A stretch of 64,000 bases of DNA from Corallococcus coralloides DSM 2259 (GTDB lineage Bacteria > Myxococcota > Myxococcia > Myxococcales > Myxococcaceae), in contig NC_017030.1 of assembly GCF_000255295.1 (NCBI RefSeq), forward strand, positions 682,001 to 746,000. Reading direction: 5' to 3'. Below are positions 16,460 to 24,721 of this stretch, piece by piece (position 1 is the stretch's first letter; each line of letters opens with the position of its first letter). A model generated the notes under the pieces. That model saw nothing but the letters and a program-made list of their open reading frames with translations, was not told the origin of the DNA and did no database searches. The position numbers and the translations under genes are program-made.

Positions 16460-17932
16460 ATGTCCCCTAGCGAGCAGCACCCGCCCGCCTTCGAACGCAT
16501 CGCGACAGGCGTTCCCGGACTGGATCCCATCCTGGGCGGTGGCCTGGTGGCCTCAGGTGTCTACATCGTGGTGGGGGAGCCCGGCGCGGGGAAGACCCTC
16601 TTCGCGAACCAGTTGTGCTACTCGCAGGCGCAACAGGGCACGCGCTGTCTGTACGTGACCCTGCTGGCCGAGTCGCACTCGCGCATGCTGGCGAACCTGC
16701 GCAGCATGGCGTTCTTCGACGCCTCCCAGCTGCCGCAGCGCATCTACTACGTCAGCGGCTTCCGCATGCTGGAGGAGCAGGGGCTGCCGGGCCTGCTGGA
16801 GCTGTTGCGCCGGGAGATGCGCAACCACGGCGCGGGCATCCTGGTGCTGGACGGCCTGGTGCAGGCGCAGGAGGCCGCGGGCAGCAGCCGCGACTTCAAG
16901 AAGTTCATCCACGAGCTCCAGGTGTCCGCCGGCCTGTCGCGCTTCACCGCGCTCCTGCTCACCAGCAGCGTGGGCCCCACCGTGCACCCGGAATACACCA
17001 TGGTGGACGGCATCCTGGAGCTGCGCGAGCGCACGGCGGCCATGCGTTCGTGGCGCGAATTGCAGGTGCGCAAGTTCCGCGGCAGCGCCAGCCTCAACGG
17101 CGCGCACCACTTCCGCATCTCCGAGGCGGGCCTGGAGGTGTTTCCCCGCCTGGAGACGATGGTCAGCCGCTCGCAGCCGCCGGACTGGGGCACGCAGCGC
17201 GTGAGATTCGGCGTGCCCACGCTGGACGCCATGATTCCAGAGGGCTTCGCCGCGGCGTCCACCACGCTGGTGATGGGTCCCCCGGGCTGCGGCAAGACGA
17301 TTCTCGGCGTCAGCCACCTGGCGGAAGGGCTGCGCCTGGGCGAGCCCTGCCTGATGGTGAGCTTCTACGAGGGGCCGGACCGGCTGATGCACAAGGCGGC
17401 CAACGTGGGGCTGTCGCTGGCCAGCGCGGTGAAGGACGGCCGGCTGGTGCTCCAGTGGAACATGCCCGCCGAGTGCAACCTGGACCTGGTGGCGCACTCG
17501 CTGCTGGAGGACGTGCGCAGACGCGGCGTGAAGCGCCTGTTCGTGGACGGCCTGAGCGCCATGGTGGAGACCACCCACGAGCCGGCGCGCATCAGCCCCT
17601 TCTTCGCCGCGCTCACGCAGGAATTGCGACGCCACGGGGTGACGACCGTCTTCACGCTGGAGACGCCGCGCCTGTTCGGCCCGGACATGGATGTCCCCCT
17701 GGGGACCGGCCTGTCCGGCGTGGCGGAGAACCTGCTGTTCATGCGCCACCTGGAACTCAATGGCCGCCTGCGGCGGCTGCTCTCCATCTTCAAGCTGCGC
17801 GACGCGGACTATGATCCGACGCTGCGCGAGTTCCTCATCACCTCCCAGGGAATCGAGATCCAGCCGCCCTTCCAGCCGTCGCCCGAGTTGCTGCTCACCG
17901 GTATCGCCCGCTTCCCGGGCAACCACTCCTGA
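16460..17932 (+). CDS. KaiC-like tandem RecA-domain ATPase
   Basis: The 490-residue protein has two RecA/KaiC domains. Domain 1 carries Walker A GEPGAGKT (residues 39-46), an acidic LLAE segment and a Walker B-type strand GILVLDGL. Domain 2 has GPPGCGKT (273-280), SFYEG and RLFVDGLSAM. The N-terminal ATGVPGLDPILGGGL repeats as FGVPTLDAMIPEGF before the second P-loop, showing duplication. Cyanobacterial KaiC autokinase needs Ser-Thr near the C-terminus, which I do not see, so this is an ATPase of the wider KaiC superfamily rather than a clock protein. A receiver starts 14 bp downstream, suggesting they act together in signalling. Confidence 0.88.
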   Translation: MSPSEQHPPAFERIATGVPGLDPILGGGLVASGVYIVVGEPGAGKTLFANQLCYSQAQQGTRCLYVTLLAESHSRMLANLRSMAFFDASQLPQRIYYVSGFRMLEEQGLPGLLELLRREMRNHGAGILVLDGLVQAQEAAGSSRDFKKFIHELQVSAGLSRFTALLLTSSVGPTVHPEYTMVDGILELRERTAAMRSWRELQVRKFRGSASLNGAHHFRISEAGLEVFPRLETMVSRSQPPDWGTQRVRFGVPTLDAMIPEGFAAASTTLVMGPPGCGKTILGVSHLAEGLRLGEPCLMVSFYEGPDRLMHKAANVGLSLASAVKDGRLVLQWNMPAECNLDLVAHSLLEDVRRRGVKRLFVDGLSAMVETTHEPARISPFFAALTQELRRHGVTTVFTLETPRLFGPDMDVPLGTGLSGVAENLLFMRHLELNGRLRRLLSIFKLRDADYDPTLREFLITSQGIEIQPPFQPSPELLLTGIARFPGNHS

Positions 17933-17946
17933 CCCCCAGAGGCTCC

Positions 17947-18336
17947 GTGGTTCCCGCGACCGAGACCGTGCTGGTGGTGGATGACGAACAGGGCATCCTG
18001 GAGGCGCTCGCGGACCTCCTCCGAGAGGAGGGCTACCGCGTGCTCACGGCGTCCCACGGCCGCGAGGCCCTGGAGCGCATGGCGGAGGTGACGCCGGACC
18101 TGGTGCTGACGGACTGGATGATGCCCGTGCTGGATGGCCCCGCGCTCATCGCGCGCATCCAGCAGGATCCGGTGCTGCGCCACATCCCCGTGCTGGGCAT
18201 GAGCGCCGTGGACGTCAACGGCCTCAAGCGCCTGCACCCGGGCATGGAGTTCCTCCAGAAGCCGTTCGACATCCGGGCCCTGATGAAGCTGGTGCGCCGG
18301 GCCCTGGACGCGAATCCCCGCGTCCGGGGAGGGTGA
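17947..18336 (+). CDS. Single-domain response regulator paired with the KaiC-like ATPase
   Basis: The 129-residue protein is only a receiver. It has the acidic pair in LVVDDEQG, the phosphoacceptor Asp in LVLTDWMMP, the switch Ser in GMSAVD and the conserved Lys in FLQKPFD. It starts at GTG 17947, just after the KaiC-like stop codon, so the two are almost certainly co-transcribed. With no output domain it must act by protein contact, plausibly on the ATPase. Its stop codon overlaps an alternative GTG for the next gene. Confidence 0.92.
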   Translation: MVPATETVLVVDDEQGILEALADLLREEGYRVLTASHGREALERMAEVTPDLVLTDWMMPVLDGPALIARIQQDPVLRHIPVLGMSAVDVNGLKRLHPGMEFLQKPFDIRALMKLVRRALDANPRVRGG

Positions 18337-18368
18337 AGCGCACCGCCCGCGTGCCCGGAGGGTCCGTC

Positions 18369-19190
18369 ATGTTCCACCTGCTCAAGCTGGGTCCCGTGCC
18401 CCTCTCCGTGGGCACCACCGGCGTCTACCTGCGCATCGGCGAGACGGGCGACCCGTCCGCCCCCGTCTTCGAACAGACGGACCTGGCCGGCGTGCGCGCC
18501 CTCATCGCCGGCCTGGAGCCGTCCCAGGTGTCGTGCGAGCCCGCCCTGGCGGACGCCGCCGCCGAGCTGGGCCTGGCCGTGGCGCCTCCGTCCCTGGCGG
18601 CGCTCTCCGCCCGGGCGGCCATCGCCACCTTCCTCGCGTGGGGCCAATTGGGCGTGTCCGGGCTGGGCAGCGACAAGGCGCTGCTCTTCGTGCAGGCCGC
18701 CACCGAGTTCTGGGACGCGAAGCCCTGGACGCACTGGGACGACAGCCAGGCCTTCACCGTGGACGTGACGGGCGCGCACGAGCACACCTACGAGGGCTGC
18801 GTCTTCCACGGCGAGGACGAGGGCCCCTCGGGCCTGGCCCTCTACCTGTCCCCCGGTTCGCTGGGGCGGCTCCTGGAGCTCCAGGTGCACGGCGCGGACA
18901 AGGAGGCGCAGGCCCTGCCCGCCATCACCGTGTCGCTGGAGGCCCGCCCCACCTATGCCGTGGACGCGCTCTCCGCCGCCGGCCGCGCGCCCCGCCTGCC
19001 CCTGCCCGTGAAGGCCGGTCCCCAGGGGCTGACCGTGCCCTCCAGCCTGGAGTCCCTCATCCTGGTGGCCGCCCTGCGCGCCGTGGCCCGCCTGTCCCCG
19101 TCCCAGCCCGAGGCCCTGAGCAGCATGGTGGCTGGCGACGCGCGCATGGACGTCCGCGTCCGCGCCCCCGCCCCTCGCGTCCGCAACTAG
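18369..19190 (+). CDS. Conserved-type hypothetical protein, unrecognised family
   Basis: The 273-residue soluble protein starts at ATG 18369, with a good GGAGGG six bases upstream. An earlier in-frame GTG at 18333 overlaps the receiver's stop but lacks comparable spacing. The sequence is Ala/Leu/Pro-rich with no transmembrane segment. The central region has Trp-rich EFWDAKPWTHWDDSQAF and then HEHTYEGCVFHGEDEGPSGL, which looks like a beta-sheet domain. A closing helix pair ALRAVARLSPSQPEAL is present. I see no catalytic motif and assign no function. It may belong to the KaiC/receiver operon by spacing. Confidence 0.7.
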   Translation: MFHLLKLGPVPLSVGTTGVYLRIGETGDPSAPVFEQTDLAGVRALIAGLEPSQVSCEPALADAAAELGLAVAPPSLAALSARAAIATFLAWGQLGVSGLGSDKALLFVQAATEFWDAKPWTHWDDSQAFTVDVTGAHEHTYEGCVFHGEDEGPSGLALYLSPGSLGRLLELQVHGADKEAQALPAITVSLEARPTYAVDALSAAGRAPRLPLPVKAGPQGLTVPSSLESLILVAALRAVARLSPSQPEALSSMVAGDARMDVRVRAPAPRVRN

Positions 19191-19318
19191 GCGGAATCAG
19201 GCACCCCCTGGCATGACGCACCCCGACCAGACAGACAGCCGGGCTCGTGTGGAACTGTGAACAACCGCCCCCACCGAAAAGGTTGATTCACAAAGTATCT
19301 GGGTCCATAGGTGGAGAC

Positions 19319-19726
19319 GTGACTGACGCCGGCCTTTCACCACGGGTCCAGCGCTTCCTCACGACGCACATCGATTCCATCGAGAAGCTGGAGGTGCTCC
19401 TCCTGCTTCGCGCCCGGACGGAGCGGGCGTGGACGGCGCCGGCGGTTGCCCTGGAACTGCGCATCACCGAAGCCTCGGCGGCCCGCCGCATGGCGGAGCT
19501 GCGGACGGGAGGGCTGCTTCTCCAGGATGGGGGAGCGGAGGACGCCTACCGCTTCAGCCCCGGCCGCTCGGAGGACGTTCAGGCCACGGCGGAGCTGGCG
19601 ATGGCGTACTCGGCGCGCCGCGTGAGTGTGATTTCGTTCATCTTCTCACGCCCCATGGATCGGGTGAGGGGCTTCGCGGACGCATTCGTGCTCAAGAAGG
19701 ACAAGGACGGCGACGGACATGGCTGA
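19319..19726 (+). CDS. Winged-helix DNA-binding protein, likely regulator of the DUF5985 pair
   Basis: The 135-residue protein starts at GTG 19319 behind GGTGGAG. Residues about 20-75 form a winged helix: IEKLEVLLLLRARTER, AWTAPAVALELRI as the second helix, TEASAARRMAELRTGGLL as the recognition helix, then the wing. A C-terminal helix (SVISFIFSRPMDRVRGFADAF) precedes a charged tail. The last 8 bp overlap the start of the first DUF5985 gene, so the proteins are translationally coupled. The same order recurs in myxobacteria by my recollection. Whether it regulates genes or acts as an adaptor is unknown. Confidence 0.75.
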   Translation: MTDAGLSPRVQRFLTTHIDSIEKLEVLLLLRARTERAWTAPAVALELRITEASAARRMAELRTGGLLLQDGGAEDAYRFSPGRSEDVQATAELAMAYSARRVSVISFIFSRPMDRVRGFADAFVLKKDKDGDGHG

Positions 19727-19976
19727 GGCGGTCTACATCCTGTGCGCGTTGACGAGCCTGGCGTGCGCGGTGCTGCTGCTGCGGGCCTGGCGGCGCACGC
19801 GGATGAAGTTGCTGCTCTACAGCGGCCTGTGTTTCGCGGTCTTCACCCTGAACAACGTGCTGCTCTTCGTGGACCTGGTGCTGATCCCCGAAGGGGACCT
19901 GTCGCTGGAGCGCACCATCACGTCGCTCGTGGGAGCTGGCGTGCTGCTCTTCGGCCTCATCTGGGATGTGTCCTGA
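19719..19976 (+). CDS. DUF5985 family small membrane protein (first copy)
   Basis: The 85-residue protein is almost entirely membrane: three hydrophobic segments, VYILCALTSLACAVLLLRAW, LLYSGLCFAVFTLNNVLLFVDLVLI and ITSLVGAGVLLFGLIW, with RRTRMK between the first and second. This matches the DUF5985 family. It is coupled to the preceding winged-helix gene by an 8-bp overlap and followed 21 bp later by a paralogue. Function is unknown; a heteromeric membrane complex of the two paralogues is plausible. Confidence 0.82.
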   Translation: MAEAVYILCALTSLACAVLLLRAWRRTRMKLLLYSGLCFAVFTLNNVLLFVDLVLIPEGDLSLERTITSLVGAGVLLFGLIWDVS

Positions 19977-19997
19977 CGCAATGGGGGGGACACCACG

Positions 19998-20270
19998 ATG
20001 AAGATCCTGCTCGATGGCGCGGTGATGATGGCGTACCTGGCGTGCGCGCTCTTCTTCCTGCGCTTCTATCTCCAGTCGAAGGACCGGCTGTTCGCGCTGT
20101 TCTCCCTGGCCTTCACGCTGATGGGCGTCCACAACCTGCTGGGCGCGCTGCTGGCACCGACCCTGGACGCCGAGCGCATCCACTACCTGTATGTCGTCCG
20201 CCTGATGGCCTACCTGCTCATCCTGGGAGCCATCTGGGACAAGAACCGCGCGGGGCGTAGCTTGCGGTGA
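19998..20270 (+). CDS. DUF5985 family small membrane protein (second copy)
   Basis: The 90-residue protein has three membrane segments, AVMMAYLACALFFLRFYL, LFALFSLAFTLMGVHNLLGALL and VRLMAYLLILGAIWD. A charged QSKDRL lies where the first paralogue has RRTRMK. The shared pattern of a short first loop, an Asn in segment 2 and an IWD end shows common descent with 19719-19976. It starts at ATG 19998 behind GGGGGGA and is the last gene of the trio. No function is established. Confidence 0.82.
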   Translation: MKILLDGAVMMAYLACALFFLRFYLQSKDRLFALFSLAFTLMGVHNLLGALLAPTLDAERIHYLYVVRLMAYLLILGAIWDKNRAGRSLR

Positions 20271-20310
20271 GATGCTGTTCTCCTCCTTGGCCTGACGGGA
20301 GGACTTCTTC

Positions 20311-21264
20311 ATGACCACGACATCGCTTCCCCGCTTCACCCCTCGCCGCGCGCTCGGGCGCACGGGCTTCACCGCGACGGCGGTGGGCATTGGCGACCTG
20401 GCGGACCGCACGGTGCCGCGCGAGGAGCTGGTCGCCACGCTCGCGCGGGCGCTGGACGCGGGGCTCAACGTCATCGACACGGCGCCCGGCTACGAGGACG
20501 GCCTGAGCGAAGAGGTGGTGGGCGAGGCGCTGCGCGGCCGGCGTGAGGGCGTGTTCGTCATCGACAAGGTGGACGCGCTGGATGCGCCGGTGGCGCCGCA
20601 GGTGGAGGCGTCCCTGCGGCGGCTGGGCCTGCCGTCGGTGGACCTGTTCGCGCTGCACGCGGTGAAGTCGCTCTCGCAGTGGGAGGAATTGGCCCGGCCG
20701 GGCGGCGCGCTGGAGCAGCTGGAGGCGTGCGTGGCGAAGGGGCAGGCGCGCTTCAAGGGCATTTCCTGCCACCACCCGGACGCGCTGGTGGCGGCGGTGC
20801 GCTCCAGGCGGTGTGACGTGGTGATGTTCCCGCTGGGGCCCTTCGTGGACGCACGCTACGTGGAGGAGGTGCTGCCCCTGGCGCGAGCGCACGGAGTGGG
20901 CGTGGTGTCCTTCAAGACGTTCGGCGCGGGCAAGCTCCTGGGGGACACGGAGGGCTACGGCCGGCCGCTCCAGGCGCGCCCGCGCGGCAAGGTCAGCTCC
21001 GGTGGAGAGGCGCGCGACACGCCGGTGCTGCCGCACCTGTCGGTGGCGGAGTGCGTGCAATACACGCTCACGTTGGAGCCGGACGTGATGTTGATGGGGA
21101 TGGGCTTCCCGAACGAACAGGACGCCGCGCTGCGGGCGGCTGCGGTCTTCCAGCCGCTCGACGCCGCGGGGATGCAGGCGGTGCGGGAGCGGGCGCACGC
21201 CGCCATCCAGGGGAAGGGGGCGGTGTGGTGGAACCCGCCTTCACCGGATGTGGCGGCGGGCTGA
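20311..21264 (+). CDS. Aldo/keto reductase family oxidoreductase
   Basis: The 317-residue protein has a TIM-barrel aldo/keto reductase pattern. LGRTGFTATAVGIG leads in, VIDTAPGYEDGLSEE holds the catalytic Asp and Tyr, FVIDKVDAL supplies the Lys position, and DLFALHAV the His. The late segment MGMGFPNEQDAA replaces the usual NADPH-binding IPG-S region. The tetrad is recognisable, so NADPH-dependent reduction of aldehydes is likely, with unknown substrate. It starts at ATG 20311 with GGGAGGAC upstream. It appears to be a stand-alone gene followed by a GC-rich hairpin at 21289-21307. Confidence 0.85.
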   Translation: MTTTSLPRFTPRRALGRTGFTATAVGIGDLADRTVPREELVATLARALDAGLNVIDTAPGYEDGLSEEVVGEALRGRREGVFVIDKVDALDAPVAPQVEASLRRLGLPSVDLFALHAVKSLSQWEELARPGGALEQLEACVAKGQARFKGISCHHPDALVAAVRSRRCDVVMFPLGPFVDARYVEEVLPLARAHGVGVVSFKTFGAGKLLGDTEGYGRPLQARPRGKVSSGGEARDTPVLPHLSVAECVQYTLTLEPDVMLMGMGFPNEQDAALRAAAVFQPLDAAGMQAVRERAHAAIQGKGAVWWNPPSPDVAAG

Positions 21265-21288
21265 GCCGCCGCGCGCAGGCGGGCGGGC

Positions 21289-21307
21289 CGGGCGGGTTGC
21301 CTGCCCG
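21289..21307 (+). terminator. GC-rich hairpin after the aldo/keto reductase
   Basis: CGGGCGGG (21289-21296) pairs with CCTGCCCG (21300-21307) over a TTG loop, with one G-U pair. It lies 25 bp after the stop codon. No T-tract follows, so it may be a weak or Rho-assisted terminator. Confidence 0.4.
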
Positions 21308-21419
21308 ACACTCGCCTGGAGTCCCGCGGGCCTGAAGGCTTGTGGCCCGCAGGGGGTCGTCATTATCGGAGCGTCCCATTGGTGAGGCGTCATCCCCATG
21401 ACGCCGTGGCCCGCGCTCC

Positions 21420-24299
21420 ATGCCTGACCCGTCCATCAAGCCTTCGACCAAGCCTGCTGGCGAGCCACCGCCGCCGTCCGCCGTGACGGCGAACGACGCG
21501 GTCCCTGTGTCCGCGCCCGATGGCATGGGTGAGGCCGTCGCGCTGGAGTCGGCGTCCGCTGCTCCCATGGAGGTCGTGTCGCCGAGCGCTCCGGTGTCTC
21601 TCTCCGGTGCGCGAGAAGCTTCAGCCTCCGGGGAGGAGGGCCGCTTCGCGTTCCTGGCTCGCGCGGGCGAGGTGCTGTCGTCGTCGCTGGATGAACCCAC
21701 GGTGCTGCGCCAACTGGCGGAGCTGGTGGTGCCGGGACTGGCGGATTGGTGCGCGGTGGACCTGGTCACGCCGTCACGCACGGTGGTCCGCCGGGCCGCG
21801 GCGCACCGTGACCCCGCGCTCGTGCCCTCCGTGTATGCCATTGCCGAGCGCTGGCCCCAGAGGGCGGATGGCCCCGAAGGGGTGGCCCAGGTGCTGGGCA
21901 CCGGAGCACCCAGACTCATCGCGGACGTGCCAGAACAGCAGCTCCTGGAGGCCGTGGCCCGGGGCAACGAGGCCCTGGAGGAGACGTGGCGCCTGGGCTG
22001 CCGCTCCGTGATGCTGGTGCCATTGGTCGCGCGGGGCCGGGTGCTGGGATGTCTGTCATTGATGTCCGGCACGGCCGGCCGTTATGGCGAATGCGACCTG
22101 GAGCTGGCGCGCGAGCTGGCCCGCCGGGCCGCGCTGTCCCTGGACAACGCGCTCCTGTATGGCGAAGCCCGTCAGGCCCAGGCGCGCACGGCGCGGCTCC
22201 AGGCGGTGACGGCGGCCCTGTCCCGCGCGGCCTCCGAGGATGCGGTGGCGCAGGTGCTGGCGCGCGAGGTGTGGGAGGCGAGCGGTGCCACGCGCGTCGC
22301 GGTGCTGGCGCTGGAGGAGGACGGCTTCATGCGCCCGCTGCGCGTCCTGGGCTACCCGGAAGACGCGCTGGCGTCGTTCACCCGTCCGTCGGATGGCGTT
22401 GCCCCGGACATCCGGCGCGAGGCGGGCTGGTTCGCTTCGCTGGAGGAGTTCATCGCGCGCTACCCGGAGAACGCGGAGCTCGCGCGCCGCCAGGGCGCGG
22501 GGGCTCGCGCGGTGGTGCCGCTATGGGGTGAGACGCGCGTGCGGGGCCTGCTGCTGCTCGCGTGGCCGGAGCCTCGCGTCTTCCCGGACTCGGAGCGCGC
22601 GTTCCTGGAGGCGCTGGCGCACCAGTGCGCGCAGGCGCTGGAGCGGTCCGCGCTCTACGAAGCGCTGCGCGAGCGAACGGAGCGGCTGCGGCAGGCGCTG
22701 GTGACGGGTGACATGGGGACCTGGCGCCTGGACCTGGTGCGCGGCAAGGAGCTGCGCGACGCGGCGCTCAACCACATGCTGGGCCTGCCGGCGGTGGACT
22801 CGGCGGTGCCGGTGGGGGACCTGCTGGGGCAGCTGCATCCGGAGGACCGGCCCCACGTGGAGGCGGAGTTCCGCCGCTACCAGCGCGGGCCGCCGGGCTT
22901 CTTCGAATTGGAGTTCCGCGTGATTCGCCGCGACGGCGGCGTGCGCTGGTTGCACAGCGTGGGGCAGTCCTTCGCCGGGCCGGACGGGAAGGTGACGGAG
23001 CTCACCGGCGCCATGGCGGACGTCACCCGGCGCAAGGAGGCCGAGGAGCGGCTGCAGCTGTTGCTGGACGCAAGCCGCGTGCTGGCGCTGCGCCTGGACG
23101 ACGTGGAGGAGGCGCTGCCGGAGGTGGCGCGGCTGGTGGTGGACCACGTGGCCACCGGCTGCCTGGTGGACCTGGCCGCGCCGGACGGCACCCTGCGGCG
23201 GGTGACGGCGGCCCACCGCGTGCCCGAGCACGACGCGCGGCTGCATGCGGCCCTGGGAGGCATGGACCGGGGGCCCGAGCACCCGGCGCTCCAGTGCTTC
23301 CGCACCGGAGAGGTCTGTTTCCTGTCGCGCCTGGACTCCAGTCGCTGCGATGCCGTCTCCACGAGCGCCGCGCACCGGGCGCTGGTGGACCGCCTGGCGC
23401 CCACGTCCGTGCTGTCGGTGCCGCTGCGCGCGCGGGGCCGCACGCTGGGCGTCATCACGCTGTTCACCGCCGAGCCCCAGCGCACGCTGGTGGCCGCGGA
23501 CGTGGCCATGGCGGAGGAGCTGGCGCTGCGCTTGAGCGTGGCACTGGAGAACGCGCGCCTGTTCCACGACGCCCAGTCCGCGGTGCGGCTGCGCGATGAG
23601 TTCCTCTCCGTGGCGAGCCACGAATTGAAGACGCCGCTCACCAGCCTCATCCTCCAGCACAACCTCATTGGCCGTGCGCTGGAGACGGCGGGCACGACCG
23701 GGCCCGTGACAGGGAAGCTCAACACCGCGCAGCGGCAGGTGTTCCGGCTGACGGCGCTGGTGGACAACCTGCTGGACGTGAGCCGGCTGTCCCTGGGCAA
23801 GCTGGCGCTGGAGCGCGCGGAGGTGGACCTGGTGCAGCTGACGCGCGACGCGGTGGAGCGCCTGGAGGACGTGTTCACCCAGGCGCGGTGCCCGCTCAAG
23901 CTGGAGCTGCCGCGCACGCTGACGGGCCAGTGGGACGCGCTGCGGTTGGACCAGGTGCTGGTGAACCTGCTCACCAACGCGGCGAAGTACGGCGCGGGCC
24001 ACCCGGTGTCGGTGCGCGCGGGCGTGGACGCGCGCGACGAGGCCTGGGTGGAGGTGCGCGACGAGGGCATCGGCATCGAAGCGGACGCGCTGCCGCGCCT
24101 CTTCGGCCGCTTCGAGCGCGCCGTGAGCGAGCGGCACTACGGTGGCATGGGCCTGGGGCTCTACATCAGCCGCCAGATTGTCCAGGCGCTGGGCGGCCGC
24201 ATCGACGTGGACAGCCAGCCGGGGCGGGGCGCCACCTTCACGCTGCGGCTGCCCCGGAACGCGGCGGAAGCGCGGCCCCCGCCTCCCCCGGAGCTGTGA
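21420..24299 (+). CDS. Soluble multi-sensor histidine kinase (GAF-GAF-PAS-GAF-HisKA-HATPase)
   Basis: The 959-residue kinase has no membrane segment. After a Pro/Ser-rich leader of about 70 residues come two GAF-like domains (about 80-410). A PAS domain follows (about 430-545, with FELEFRVIRRDGGVRWLHSVG and a PAC-type VTELTGAMADVTRRKEAEE), then a third GAF domain (about 555-715). HisKA has the phosphoacceptor in SVASHELKTPLTSL (His about 734). HATPase follows with NLLTNAAKYG, DEGIGIE and GMGLGLYIS. It senses cytoplasmic signals and phosphorylates an unlinked regulator, as no receiver gene is adjacent. The start at 21420 lacks a strong ribosome-binding site, but nothing upstream is conserved. 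It is convergent with the DUF779 gene. Confidence 0.93.
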   Translation: MPDPSIKPSTKPAGEPPPPSAVTANDAVPVSAPDGMGEAVALESASAAPMEVVSPSAPVSLSGAREASASGEEGRFAFLARAGEVLSSSLDEPTVLRQLAELVVPGLADWCAVDLVTPSRTVVRRAAAHRDPALVPSVYAIAERWPQRADGPEGVAQVLGTGAPRLIADVPEQQLLEAVARGNEALEETWRLGCRSVMLVPLVARGRVLGCLSLMSGTAGRYGECDLELARELARRAALSLDNALLYGEARQAQARTARLQAVTAALSRAASEDAVAQVLAREVWEASGATRVAVLALEEDGFMRPLRVLGYPEDALASFTRPSDGVAPDIRREAGWFASLEEFIARYPENAELARRQGAGARAVVPLWGETRVRGLLLLAWPEPRVFPDSERAFLEALAHQCAQALERSALYEALRERTERLRQALVTGDMGTWRLDLVRGKELRDAALNHMLGLPAVDSAVPVGDLLGQLHPEDRPHVEAEFRRYQRGPPGFFELEFRVIRRDGGVRWLHSVGQSFAGPDGKVTELTGAMADVTRRKEAEERLQLLLDASRVLALRLDDVEEALPEVARLVVDHVATGCLVDLAAPDGTLRRVTAAHRVPEHDARLHAALGGMDRGPEHPALQCFRTGEVCFLSRLDSSRCDAVSTSAAHRALVDRLAPTSVLSVPLRARGRTLGVITLFTAEPQRTLVAADVAMAEELALRLSVALENARLFHDAQSAVRLRDEFLSVASHELKTPLTSLILQHNLIGRALETAGTTGPVTGKLNTAQRQVFRLTALVDNLLDVSRLSLGKLALERAEVDLVQLTRDAVERLEDVFTQARCPLKLELPRTLTGQWDALRLDQVLVNLLTNAAKYGAGHPVSVRAGVDARDEAWVEVRDEGIGIEADALPRLFGRFERAVSERHYGGMGLGLYISRQIVQALGGRIDVDSQPGRGATFTLRLPRNAAEARPPPPPEL

Positions 24300-24323
24300 G
24301 GGAGGCCAGGGCCGGCGATGCCT

Positions 24324-24713
24324 TCAGTGCTGGGGCCCCCTGGGCGGCGGCCCTTCCTGTTCGAGCGCGCGGTACTCGTCGTCCGTGAACAGGCGTGAGC
24401 GGATGAGGAAGCGCACGCCTTCGGGGGCTTCGACGGAGAAGCCGCTGCCGCGACCGGGCACCACGTCCACGGTGAGGTGGGTGTGGCGCCAGAGCTCGAA
24501 CTGCGGGCCGGACATGTAGAAGGGAGTGCGGACGATGTCACCCAGGTACACGTCCTCCTGTCCCACGCGGAAGTCGCCGCGCGGGAAGCACATGGGCGCG
24601 CTGCCGTCGCAGCAGCCGCCGGACTGGTGGAAGAGGAGCGGACCGTGAAGGCCCTGCATCTTGTGGATGAGGGCCTCGGCGGCCGGCGTGACCTCGACGC
24701 GCGGCACGGGCAT
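24324..24713 (-). CDS. DUF779 family protein linked to aldehyde dehydrogenase
   Basis: The 129-residue protein matches DUF779. It has LHGPLLFHQSGGCCDGSAPMC with a Cys-rich turn, VGQEDVYLGDI, FYMSGPQFELWRHTHLTVDVVPG and FSVEAPEGVRFLIRSR. The clustered Cys and His residues (GGCCDG, PMC, RHTH) suggest metal or redox chemistry. The family is regularly found next to ExaC-type aldehyde dehydrogenases, as here, 8 bp downstream of the dehydrogenase. It may act as a cofactor-related or repair partner, but that is inference. It is convergent with the histidine kinase, with a 24-bp gap. Confidence 0.88.
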   Translation of the reverse strand: MPVPRVEVTPAAEALIHKMQGLHGPLLFHQSGGCCDGSAPMCFPRGDFRVGQEDVYLGDIVRTPFYMSGPQFELWRHTHLTVDVVPGRGSGFSVEAPEGVRFLIRSRLFTDDEYRALEQEGPPPRGPQH

Positions 24714-24721
24714 GGGGCGGC

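Noticed and set aside
15000..16500. A frame from 16480 extending the AtoE transporter start
   Set aside because: It would overlap the divergent KaiC-like gene by 21 bp, and the added residues are not typical. GTG 16375 has a ribosome-binding site and gives the family length.
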